Program-made: the position numbers and the translations under genes
Notes under the pieces: generated by a model
What the model saw: the letters and a program-made list of their open reading frames with translations, nothing else
Told to the model about the DNA's origin: nothing
The model's database searches: none
Assembly (NCBI GenBank): GCA_963565915.1
Contig: OY751487.1
Span: 1,860,001 to 1,924,000, forward strand
Direction: 5' to 3'
DNA: 64,000 nt
From: Entoloma clypeatum
Lineage: Eukaryota > Basidiomycota > Agaricomycetes > Agaricales > Entolomataceae
In this document: piece by piece, positions 22,701 to 34,126 of the stretch
Numbering within the stretch: position 1 is the first letter of the stretch
Layout of the letters: each line of letters starts with the position of its first letter

Positions 22701-24366
22701 CCTCGGCCATTGAGAGTTTCCTTCCGGTTTGATGTATAATGTTATCCTATACTAAAACTGTGAGTCTGTGACCACAAGTACTGTTTATAGTGAACCAGAC
22801 CACTTTTCGATCCTTCAAGGATCTCAGAAATCTCGTTGCATCTTGAGCATGTAGGTTAAACGACATGATGGTTCCCCCGTCTGTGAGAGCAGCTTGACCC
22901 ACGAACGGCGAAGATGACAGCGCGACTGTAATAGCCATCTGGAGTTTCGTCACTGTGGCCACTTTGATGTTCTCAACACTCGCGAATGCGGCATGAAACG
23001 TCTCCACTAGGCCATCCTGGTTCACGACTATAAGATGGTGATATTGGAAGGAACATCAATGCCACCTTCTCAATATTACCAATGAACGTCCGATGGTCGA
23101 CATACAGTCTATGGATAGGATAATGGTGGGATCCTTGAATATTGAAGTTATCGATATCAAATATTTGTGGGCTTTCAACAATGTCAGAAATCAAGAGGTC
23201 ATTGCGCGGAAGACTCAATGAACCCACAAAGTGATGTCGGCATTTCCGAGAATCTTGATTAGTTGGGAGAACATATCTTCCCAGTCAGTTGTCGTCGTTG
23301 ATTGAAAGAATGCTACAATTTCTGAAGCACATGTGAAAATGGCAGGATTGAATACTTCTTCAATAAATTCAATGCGTTGTTTTGCGCTGGCCGCATCTCG
23401 CCTCGACGGTAAAATCTTTACGAAGAGTTCAAGAAGAGCTTCGATTGCCAGAAAGTCTTGGATCAACAGGTTAACCGGAGGCGAGCGTGAAACACAAGAT
23501 ATCACCTTTGGTATGGTAAAGGATTAAACCTATGCGCGCTCTGCAGTGCCACGTTTAAGAGACCGGAATTTAAAAAGGGACGAAGACCAACCCTCCAAAG
23601 ATTTCTTGACTTCGAAGTTTACTTTGATTTGCAAATTGTGATGTCGCTGTGTCTCCGAGCAGTTGATACAGCTATTGTGGGAGAGTGAGAGTACCATACA
23701 ATGTTAAGAAATATCGCCTACCACCCATAATAACTTGGGCTGGAATGGGAGATGAAACGCCGTGGTTGGCGGAAAGAAAACAATGCCGAGCACTGGGTAG
23801 AATGCGGTTGCTACAACGGCACGGTTCTCACCTAGAGAGTAAGCTGAACGTCAACCGAGAGGATACTCCCAAACACAGACTGTACCAGATGGGTGTCTTT
23901 CAAGAAAGTCCTAGCATACGATAAGAAACGTCCGATGGGGCGAGTATATGCGTTATCATACCAGTATGCCGGACAATAGAGCGGTTATGACAGTTTCCCA
24001 TCTTTCTTTCGCAGTCGAATCGCTAGGTTTCGATACAGCAATTATCTTCTCCTGATGAACGAAAATAAGAACTGCAACAGTATATGATATCCCGAGGATA
24101 GGAAAAGTCGTGTATAACGGCAGTAAACGCTGGGCGAGGAGCGAGGTCAACTTGTCCAAGACCACTTCCGACGGTTTGGATATTTCCTGTAAGTTGAAAT
24201 TATAAGGTTCGACCTGAGCGCGCTAATCTCGACTCACAAGGAGCTTGACGATTGAATCGAGCTGCTGAAGGGGATCTTCGAGCTGAGCCGTTAGTTTTGC
24301 CTTCTTCACGGCAGTCCGTAAAGCTTGAATAGAGTTTGTGAGGGTAGTCAAAGCTGTAGACGCCAT
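19786..24366 (-). CDS. Large axis-type protein, Red1/SYCP2-like candidate
   Basis: About 11 or more exons; start MASTALTTLTNSIQALR at 24366, stop TGA at 19786-19788. The N-terminal part is helical and ARM-like (KLTSLLAQRLLPLYTTFP; FLAIEALLELFVKILPSRRD; EFIEEVFNPAIFTCASEIV). A second folded part follows (ENIKVATVTKLQMAITVALS; MSFNLHAQDATRFLRSLKDR), which fits the PH/Spt16M-like domain that follows the ARM domain in SYCP2 and Red1. Then about 700 disordered residues with acidic and Lys-rich patches (NSDDDEPEVKVPVAKRTRGK; RRKGRTSS) and a SUMO-interaction-like SMIDLTKDS. The C-terminus is helical (DKTSQRFENVRKDLRGAQAS; LHSVEHYQKLASLESGYTAQ), as in the oligomerising tail of Red1/SYCP2/ASY3. Those proteins build the meiotic chromosome axis. 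The call is from architecture, not measured homology. Confidence 0.5.
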
Positions 24367-24403
24367 GATGTTATGATCCCATGTAATCTGTAAGGAATGA
24401 AGT

Positions 24404-24608
24404 ACTTAATCCGATCTCCGAAGGTATACAGTCCGATGAATCCAGCCAAAAATTTGAGTCATGTTCCGAGGAAGCAAAGCCAGTCGCCTGCTTGTTCGGA
24501 AGCGTTTTTGAACCGCCCTCGCCGTTGGGCCCGTCTCCCAAGTGTGCGTTGGGCAGAGAGACACTGTAGACTCGGAGGCTACTTCAACTTCATCCGATCT
24601 CCGAAGGT
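24404..24608. repeat. Stray exon fragment of the Red1/SYCP2-like gene between two direct repeats
   Basis: CCGATCTCCGAAGGTA occurs at 24411-24426 and again at 24593-24608. Between them, about 24450-24555 resembles 22330-22435 inside the neighbouring gene, in the same orientation. Translated on the minus strand the copy reads GSKTLPNKQATGFASSEHD where the gene reads GSKTLPNRQKIGFSSSEYD. It sits 45-240 bp upstream of that gene's start codon. The same structure recurs at 33711-33915. Confidence 0.75.
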
Positions 24609-24819
24609 ACAGTATGTCACGCAACATGGCAGTCTACATCGATCGACTGCGAGTCTGCGCTACGAGCAAACGCCGTTCTTGCCTCAGAACGCCATTTGAA
24701 TATTCAAAGATGGCTTGGAAGTGTGCTGAAACTTACAATTCCACGTGGAGCTTCGATCATTTATATAACAATTTGGTCAACCCTGTTGGTTCCTGTTCCT
24801 ACATCTCCATCTCTTCAAG

Positions 24820-25612
24820 ATGGCGACCAATGGCGCTGGAACAATGAAATCTTCCTTCACCTCCATCCTTCCTGTCCTCAGGGTGTGTCATGAACAGTCT
24901 CCTGCTCGCGAGCCTACGTTGAAGCTCGCGACCTAGCCACCCAGAATCAGGCGGAGGCATCTACGAAAGGTCTTGTGCACCCTTTCGAAAAAAGTTCAAG
25001 CAAAAGGCTCACTGTATTCAAAGTATTCTTGGTTGCCAGATGTTCTCAGGTTGAAGGGCAGCGTGAGTTCCTATTCTTTCATGCTAGCGTCACGTCTTGA
25101 CAAGGATTTCGCGTTCAGATCATCAGCCGCATCATTGGCCCAGTTTTAACAATCACACTTTTTTCCATCGGCGTTGCCTATGCGAAGGAGAATGGTCTCC
25201 AAGTTGTCCAAACAAGTAGCATTGTCCCGCTCCTTTCTGTTGTGGTGAGCATCCAGCCATTCCCTACAAGTAAGTAGCTTCTCAGTCATCCGGCCAATGA
25301 ATAGGTCGGCCTGCTTCTTGTCTTCCGGTGCGTACCTGGTTATCTTTACGTTTCATATTGCCCAAAACGTTCTCTTAGAAATGGGTAATTTCCATACTTG
25401 CAACTGGTTCCTTACAAGTTAACTCAGTGGAATCTCTCAGCACATCTTATGATCGCTTCTGGGAAGGCCGTAAGACATTCGCCTCGATGACTTCCAACAT
25501 TCGGAGCCTTTCTCGCCAAATTTGGATCAGCGTTGCGCTTCCACCGATAACGGAACAACCTGAACATGCGAAAGGGAAAACACCCGTTACTTCCCTCACT
25601 GCTGCCCACCTG
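24820..25612 (+). CDS. Bestrophin-like (UPF0187) channel, 5' part cut by the N gap
   Basis: Same gene as the complete one at 34127-36132. This copy is read as far as EQPEHAKGKTPVTSLTAAHL and is then lost in the N run. It is not a broken gene: the contig simply ends here. Confidence 0.75.
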
Positions 25613-25812
25613 NNNNNNNNNNNNNNNNNNNNNNNNNNNNNNNNNNNNNNNNNNNNNNNNNNNNNNNNNNNNNNNNNNNNNNNNNNNNNNNNNNNNNNNN
25701 NNNNNNNNNNNNNNNNNNNNNNNNNNNNNNNNNNNNNNNNNNNNNNNNNNNNNNNNNNNNNNNNNNNNNNNNNNNNNNNNNNNNNNNNNNNNNNNNNNNN
25801 NNNNNNNNNNNN
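25613..25812. other. Assembly gap, 200 N
   Basis: Exactly 200 unknown bases, a round number typical of a placeholder gap of unknown size. The sequences on its two sides overlap each other by 9.1 kb. Confidence 0.98.
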
Positions 25813-26654
25813 GTGGATGCCGAGTTACACCGCGGCATGACTTGGATGCTGTGCGTTGGAATTGTTTTCACTTACCTGAAGTACAGCATACCCATGCCCC
25901 TCATCTTTTGCTAGGGAAAATGACATTACTGACGTGATCTATGAAACATTTACGACTGTCGAGGAACGGTTTGGTGAAATGGTAACCATTGAACTGAAAC
26001 CTGGTGGTGCCGACATTCCAGTCACAGAAGAGAACAAGAAGGATTATGTGGATCATGTTATAGATTATCGCATCTCGAAGCGTGTCAAGGAACAGTTCGA
26101 AGCCTTCATGTCCGGCTTCAGCGAATTGATTCCTATGGATCTAATCACAGTGTTTGATGAACGAGAACTTGAACTCCTGATCGGTGGCATGTCAGAAATC
26201 GATGTGTGAGTTTCTAGCACATGTTAATGATGCATTTAATGATTTCTTCTTCGACTAGCGACGACTGGACGAAGTTCACAGATTATCGAGGATATGAGAT
26301 GAACGATGAGGTCATACAGTGGTTCTGGAAATGCGTCCGCAGCTGGCCACCAGAGCGCAAATCACGACTTCTCCAATTCGCGACTGGAACTTCTCGTATA
26401 CCTGTCAATGGCTTCAAGGACCTTCAAGGGTCGGATGGTCCCCGACGTTTCACAATTGAAAAGTCGGGAGATCCGTCGCAGTTGCCGAAGAGTCATACCT
26501 GTTTCAACAGGATTGATTTGCCTCCATACAAGGACTATGCCAGTCTTGAACACAAACTTACCCTTGCTGTTGAGTGCGTAAACAAGTTTTCACAGTATGA
26601 CAGCGTGTCACTCATCTGCACCCCAGGGAAACTGTCGGTTTCGGCCAGGAATAG
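25813..26654 (+). pseudogene. RSP5: RSP5 3' fragment (HECT domain), duplicate of contig end
   Basis: Starts inside the HECT domain at the codons for [13 protein letters not shown] and runs to EETVGFGQE, keeping the catalytic HTCFNR. It lacks C2, WW and half of the HECT domain. Coding sequence differs from the full gene by one silent change (25972). Best explained as the repeated overlap, not as a real truncated paralogue. Confidence 0.85.
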
Positions 26655-26878
26655 AGTGTTTTCTCAAATTTCTACCTGCACGTATCATTCTCTGAGTTGT
26701 ATATTTTCCGTGACGTTTCTTTGCTTTATTATTCATACCATACGATGAATATCGTTTTGTTAGCTGGGATATGAAAATACAAGGTTTGGTATTCTCCAAT
26801 TGTGTCTTATCTCTTTCTTAATAGCTTGAGTGCGTCTAGCTCATGTATCTTAACGTACCAAAAACTACAAGGACTGTC

Positions 26879-28953
26879 TTAGATTATAACAAGATAGCAA
26901 AAATCACGAAAGCATTCCATGATTGACAAGATAAATACAAGCTTGAGATGACAGATCCCTCTGAGAGAGGAATCCATTACCGTTTTTTCGAACGCAAAAG
27001 CAACATAGATGTCTTTAGAAACTTGGTTAGTTCATCATGAAGATAAGCAGGATTGTACTCACTTGCCGCTTCCCATTGCTCCTCATCCATTGCACTCTCG
27101 CCGTTTGCATCGACTACCTTCATGTGCTCCATGAGAGGTCCGAATTCTGGATGATCCTGGTGTTCACTAAAAACCTGATGGAACTCTTCTTTATAGATCA
27201 TTTGAAGATCGTACTCTTCCGCCAGCCTAGAGTATAATCAAGTAAGGGCGACAGATACGAAACTTCGAACAAAGGACTCACCGAACAAAATTGTCCCAGA
27301 GGACAATATACTCGGGTACATTATCGACTGCATCTTTCAGGTAAAACCAGTATTTGTGACCGAAGACAGGTCTCTGTTCGCGTTGATCGAACCGGATACT
27401 GTATACGGAATTTCCGAAGGTCAAGTCAGTGGCGTTTGGTGGGAGTGCATCAAGATGTTCTCTAGTGAAGAGATGTCAATCTGATGAACAGAGGAGTTGC
27501 TGAGATAAGCTTACAATAGCAAGTCAGCGTTCGGAACAGTCCCGATGAAAATACCGCCTCTGCGCAGATACCGGCTAACATTCTCCAACATGCACCTTGC
27601 CTTTTGTTCTGTTTCGAAGGCATAGTGCATGCAAAACTGCATCGAAACGGCGTCGACAGGATCGCCAGTTAAATGTACAGTATCCTCGTAGTTGTATGAT
27701 GGATCCACGCCGAGGATATGTGGGCCAAATGCGTCTGTGAGTGGTTTAGTGTAACAATCCAATGCTGCAAACGTAGCATCAAATTTTGGCGGGCGGATCA
27801 TTTCCCATCTGTTCCGTGCATGTTCAACCGATACGGCGGCAATGTCTGCATCTTGTTATAGAGAAGGCACTTTTCAAAGTAGGTTGGGGAAACATACCGA
27901 CGCCAATATACTCCCTCACCTTCGCCTTGTGCCATTTCCTCAAGTCACCTCCCTTACCACATCCCATATCTAACACTTTGCCGCAGCCTGGGTTCCTTCT
28001 TCGAAACCCATTGTGTTTCGTCGAAATTGATTTCGTTGCAGCAAGGACTGGCTGAGCAAAGCGTGCAATGAGGACGGACTTGACCCAATTGTTGAAATTC
28101 TTGAGGCCAATAATTGAAGAAAAAGTGCGTTGATTGACTCCAATGTCTGGTCTTGAATTGTCTGGAGAAATTTACAGCAGCCGATCTTATAGGCGAACAA
28201 GAACGACATACAGTGGTCAACCACTACGCCAACGTCTCCCGTCAGTCTCTTGGCTGGCGGTTGGTCGAGGTCATGATCAGAAACCTCGCTCCTCTTGCGC
28301 TTTGTCCCTTGCAGTATTTGTATAGATCCACGGCCTTTATACCGTGAATCCTTGTACATTTCCAGTTCTTCATTCGAGAGGGGTATCATGACTGAGGTGG
28401 GCGGTGTTAAGCGAACGCGTGGATGATATGGTATGCTGGAATGCGCTGTCGGCACAACTGGTTGTGGAGGTGGGGGTGGAGGCGGCATGGAAGGGTCCGG
28501 TTGAACTGTGCGCGTTGTCGCAATATGCAGCTGGTTGGAAAAAGACGTGGAAACGGATGACGACGAGGATGAAGGCCGAGAACAAGCAACCGGCGATTCA
28601 CGTTCCCGGGTAGGAGACGGACTTGAAGAAAAGAAGCTTTTACCGGTCCTAGAGTCAACAGCGGACCTTGTTAAAGGCTGATGCGTTTCAAGTTTATCGT
28701 CTGGTGAGGTGTCATGATCGCTGTGTAAGAGCTGTGAAAGTGTCGAGACTCTCGTGGGCGGTGTGCGGAGAGAGGGGTCATGGGTCACAGAATTGAGCAA
28801 AACTGAGAGGTCTGTCGCTCTCCTGCCGCCCAAAGATGGGCTCGCGATTGGTGAGGATGCAGTGCTGGTGGGAGACGGAAAAGGGAGGGCTGGGGCAGTC
28901 TGGCAGATGGGCGAGTTCAGTACGGCATCTCGTACGGGATCAAAAGCAGGCAT
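26879..28953 (-). CDS. ABD1: ABD1, second copy with a frame-shifted C-terminus
   Basis: Identical to 17671-19646 except for a six-T run at 26983-26988 where copy 1 has five. That changes the conserved ending FAFEKR into FAFEKTVMD and moves the stop to about 26879. The family ending in copy 1 shows which version is right, so the extra base is probably a sequencing or assembly error. Confidence 0.85.
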
Positions 28954-29092
28954 CGCAGTCAACAGCAGTGAACACAACTTCGAAAACCTTAACAGTCGCT
29001 GGATCGGGCTCGACGACGTCGAGCACGTCGTCGACAATGATGATAAAGAAGTACAAATTTATTCCCAGTTCATGACGTAAGCAACCTATCAG

Positions 29093-32000
29093 TCATTCAA
29101 CCCAAGACTCATGTTAGACAGAGGATTAGAGAGGATTCCAGGAAGTGGTGAGCTAAAAAACTTGTTAGGAAGTTTTCGAGAGAGGCTATTGCGATTGTGT
29201 TCATGAATTGCCGTGGCGAGAAACCGAGATGTGTCTTGCGTAGCCTTACAAATACCTTTCCACCCATCCAGAATGGCGCGATGCTGCGCCGTGTATCCCG
29301 ACTCGAGAGAAGCTAGCTTTTGATAATGCTCGACGCTGTGGAGATGTTTTATACTGCCATGCTTTGAAAATAACCTGCCTCCCTACCTTTCCGACAACAT
29401 GGCTTCCAGATCATGGCCCGCCTCTCGTAGAATGCTGGCTTGGGCTCCACGAAGGTCCTTTCGCACATTTTCAAATCGCTGAGATGTTTTGTCGGCAATC
29501 ACCTGTTAAAGTGACAGGCTCAGCAACCCCTCATACAAACCAAGAAATGATGGTCCTACTTGTGTTATGTCAGTAATGACCTATACATAATTTTGGTCAG
29601 TCTCTTGACTCAATAGAAATTCAACCTACGTTGACAATTTCGGGTATGAGGTTATTTTCGCCTTGGTCGAGGTTCTCTTGCTCGTATCCAGGTTTACGCC
29701 TGTGCTGATTTTTGGTCCTGGATTCCTTGCAGTCAATATGGGTGAAGCCCTCTGTGGCCGAGTGATGTTTTTGTCTGTTCGTCGAGGGAGTGTTTAGGTT
29801 TATACGCGAAGGTCGATATGACGTGCGGAACGCGAACGAGGCACCACCCTGATTTGTCCTTGGTATTGAGAAGCGCTGAGGAGAGAATGACCTGGATTGT
29901 GGGGTATTATGGCCGGGAAATATGACGATGGGTGATACGCTCCGTATGGGCGAGCCAGGAGGTAAGTGTGGGGAATCCTTGGTGAGATCTATCATGGACA
30001 CGTCATCATCACTTAGGTGGTCAGGTGGGGGTGAATTTGGTTTCATCTAGGAGTGACGTATTAGCTGCATGCATAATCATTCCGTGTAATCACCTTCGGA
30101 CTTGGGGGGAAGAAATCATTTGCAACCTCATCAAAGGTTTTCGGCTCATTCATCGTCAACATCGGCTGTGGGGATGTATCATTGACAAGACTCGCTTTCT
30201 TTTTCCCTAGCGTTCCGGTCTGTGCTTTCAGAGGCTCTTCTATAATGCCAGAAAACGTGGGGATCGATGTCCGGAAGTTTGCTTCCGTCCAAGGAGCATC
30301 TCTTGACTTCTTCGTCTTCGCTGAATTACTCGGAAGAAGAGAACTTACTTCCAGAAGGAGAGTTTTGGAAGAGATTTCAATGACTTCCTGCAACTGAGGG
30401 TTCTGATCGGCGTCCTGGACGAAATCAATAGCTGGGATAGGTGCCGGTCGTGCCAAATGAGCATTTTGTTTTGATTCTTGTTCTTTAGGTGTGGGTTGAA
30501 TCTTGTGAGGTTGTTAGACACTGTTTATATGTCGACGAGGGAAAAAGAACAAAACAGGTCTTTACCTCGAGTATTCCAATGTCTGGCGATCTCTCGTCAA
30601 TCACTTTTATCACGGTAGGGTGCCATTCTCCATCTTCCTTCGCGGCAATTGGTGAAGCTTCCGCGATATCAGGTTCACTCTTGACTTTAGGCTTCTTCGG
30701 GATGGGCTTTGGTTTTGCTGTACCTCGTCCATACTTACCTTTCATTCCCGCAATACGGTTTCGACGAGTCTCCTCTTCTTTGCTCGCGTGGAATGGATTG
30801 TCGGATCGAGTTGGTACTTTGTCAAAATCCACTTCAGCAGTATCAGGGAGTGCCGGTGAGGATGTTCGCCCTTTACGTCGATATCTCTTTTGAGGCGGTC
30901 GCTTAGGCGCTGCCTGAGCGTCGGCCTTGACTTTTCCACGAGGTTTCTGGGGAGATGGGGCCTCTGTGCCGGAACCACCAGCATCGGGATTGATATCTGC
31001 AAGAGCTTTTCTCTTCCGCCCAGCCGTTTTCACGCCTTTTGCAGGGTTCTCGATAGACGCAGAATGGGGGATGTCGGGTAGTTTCGGCTTTCGCTTGTCT
31101 TTTTGGCCAGTCGGGAGCACAGAACCGGATTTTTCTGGATTTCTGGATATGGAAGCCCTAGCTGTTCGAAATTGGGGCTCCAGACTGTTGTCTTTCTTGC
31201 CTTGGTCAGTATCTGTTGGTGTCGGTGGTGTCGGTTCTATGGCTGCCGGGCCCTGGCAGGATTCAAGAAGTTCGACCTCAGGTATAGATTGACCATTTTG
31301 AACAAGTTTTTCCTTTCGTGGGGCATGAGACCTCAGGACTCGAGTAACTTTTGGAGCAGCGTTTGTATCAACAAGAACGTGAACTTGGATTTCTGAAGCA
31401 GTTCGTTTGAAAGATAAATTCGGGCCAGATGAAGTTGCTGTCTTCAATTCTTCTATTTCATCTTCGGAGATCACGATTGCCTTGGTCTTTCCTCGGGTCC
31501 TTTTCGCGACTGGAACTTTGACCTCGGGTTCGTCATCATCAGAGTTGATTAAAATCGGTATTTTGGCCTCATCTCGAGCGGCCTTGGGTATGGGTAGTTC
31601 AACATCCGATACATCCGTCAGCTCCTCGTCAAAAATTGAGTCATATTCCGAGGAAGAAAAGCCAATCTTCTGTCTGTTCGGAAGCGTTTTTGAACCGTCC
31701 TCGTCGTTCCCGTCTGCCAAGGTTGCGTTGAGCGAATTTGGTCGGCCCTGGACCTGAATAAAGATACTGGGAGCTACGAGAGGGGATGAGGGTAGGACCT
31801 GCTGAGAATGTGGATCGGATTGATGAGGGTTCCAAACTGTCGGTGTTAAGAGAGCTAAAGCGGAAAAATTCAAGCCTTACTTCGTGCCATATCTCGTACT
31901 TTATCCTTGAGAAGGGTCAATAATAAACTGTCATATAGAGTGCAAACATACTTGTGCTGATAAAGGAATTTCTTTGCTCCCTAGATCAAAATCGAGCTCG

Positions 32001-33673
32001 AGAATCGCCTCGGCCATTGAGAGTTTCCTTCCGGTTTGATGTATAATGTTATCCTATACTAAAACTGTGAGTCTGTGACCACAAGTACTGTTTATAGTGA
32101 ACCAGACCACTTTTCGATCCTTCAAGGATCTCAGAAATCTCGTTGCATCTTGAGCATGTAGGTTAAACGACATGATGGTTCCCCCGTCTGTGAGAGCAGC
32201 TTGACCCACGAACGGCGAAGATGACAGCGCGACTGTAATAGCCATCTGGAGTTTCGTCACTGTGGCCACTTTGATGTTCTCAACACTCGCGAATGCGGCA
32301 TGAAACGTCTCCACTAGGCCATCCTGGTTCACGACTATAAGATGGTGATATTGGAAGGAACATCAATGCCACCTTCTCAATATTACCAATGAACGTCCGA
32401 TGGTCGACATACAGTCTATGGATAGGATAATGGTGGGATCCTTGAATATTGAAGTTATCGATATCAAATATTTGTGGGCTTTCAACAATGTCAGAAATCA
32501 AGAGGTCATTGCGCGGAAGACTCAATGAACCCACAAAGTGATGTCGGCATTTCCGAGAATCTTGATTAGTTGGGAGAACATATCTTCCCAGTCAGTTGTC
32601 GTCGTTGATTGAAAGAATGCTACAATTTCTGAAGCACATGTGAAAATGGCAGGATTGAATACTTCTTCAATAAATTCAATGCGTTGTTTTGCGCTGGCCG
32701 CATCTCGCCTCGACGGTAAAATCTTTACGAAGAGTTCAAGAAGAGCTTCGATTGCCAGAAAGTCTTGGATCAACAGGTTAACCGGAGGCGAGCGTGAAAC
32801 ACAAGATATCACCTTTGGTATGGTAAAGGATTAAACCTATGCGCGCTCTGCAGTGCCACGTTTAAGAGACCGGAATTTAAAAAGGGACGAAGACCAACCC
32901 TCCAAAGATTTCTTGACTTCGAAGTTTACTTTGATTTGCAAATTGTGATGTCGCTGTGTCTCCGAGCAGTTGATACAGCTATTGTGGGAGAGTGAGAGTA
33001 CCATACAATGTTAAGAAATATCGCCTACCACCCATAATAACTTGGGCTGGAATGGGAGATGAAACGCCGTGGTTGGCGGAAAGAAAACAATGCCGAGCAC
33101 TGGGTAGAATGCGGTTGCTACAACGGCACGGTTCTCACCTAGAGAGTAAGCTGAACGTCAACCGAGAGGATACTCCCAAACACAGACTGTACCAGATGGG
33201 TGTCTTTCAAGAAAGTCCTAGCATACGATAAGAAACGTCCGATGGGGCGAGTATATGCGTTATCATACCAGTATGCCGGACAATAGAGCGGTTATGACAG
33301 TTTCCCATCTTTCTTTCGCAGTCGAATCGCTAGGTTTCGATACAGCAATTATCTTCTCCTGATGAACGAAAATAAGAACTGCAACAGTATATGATATCCC
33401 GAGGATAGGAAAAGTCGTGTATAACGGCAGTAAACGCTGGGCGAGGAGCGAGGTCAACTTGTCCAAGACCACTTCCGACGGTTTGGATATTTCCTGTAAG
33501 TTGAAATTATAAGGTTCGACCTGAGCGCGCTAATCTCGACTCACAAGGAGCTTGACGATTGAATCGAGCTGCTGAAGGGGATCTTCGAGCTGAGCCGTTA
33601 GTTTTGCCTTCTTCACGGCAGTCCGTAAAGCTTGAATAGAGTTTGTGAGGGTAGTCAAAGCTGTAGACGCCAT
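29093..33673 (-). CDS. Red1/SYCP2-like candidate, second copy
   Basis: I found no difference within the coding region from 19786-24366. See that entry for domains and reasoning. Probably the same locus represented twice. Confidence 0.5.
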
Positions 33674-34126
33674 GATGTTATGATCCCATGTAATCTGTAA
33701 GGAATGAAGTACTTAATCCGATCTCCGAAGGTATACAGTCCGATGAATCCAGCCAAAAATTTGAGTCATGTTCCGAGGAAGCAAAGCCAGTCGCCTGCTT
33801 GTTCGGAAGCGTTTTTGAACCGCCCTCGCCGTTGGGCCCGTCTCCCAAGTGTGCGTTGGGCAGAGAGACACTGTAGACTCGGAGGCTACTTCAACTTCAT
33901 CCGATCTCCGAAGGTACAGTATGTCACGCAACATGGCCGTCTACATCGATCGACTGCGAGTCTGCGCTACGAGCAAACGCCGTTCTTGCCTCAGAACGCC
34001 ATTTGAATATTCAAAGATGGCTTGGAAGTGTGCTGAAACTTACAATTCCACGTGGAGCTTCGATCATTTATATAACAATTTGGTCAACCCTGTTGGTTCC
34101 TGTTCCTACATCTCCATCTCTTCAAG

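Larger units (their letters stand above)
16507..25612. repeat. 9.1-kb duplicated segment, copy 1 (end of left contig)
   Basis: Matches 25813-34919 base for base at a constant offset of 9306, then 9307 after one extra T. I found four differences: C/T at 16666/25972, C/A at 16921/26227, five versus six T at 17677/26983, and A/C at 24631/33938. Copy 1 stops exactly where the N run begins, inside the bestrophin-like gene. Confidence 0.97.

Noticed and set aside
25813..26654. A genuine truncated RSP5 paralogue
   Set aside because: It is the start of the right-hand contig and matches the full gene almost exactly; truncation coincides with the N gap.
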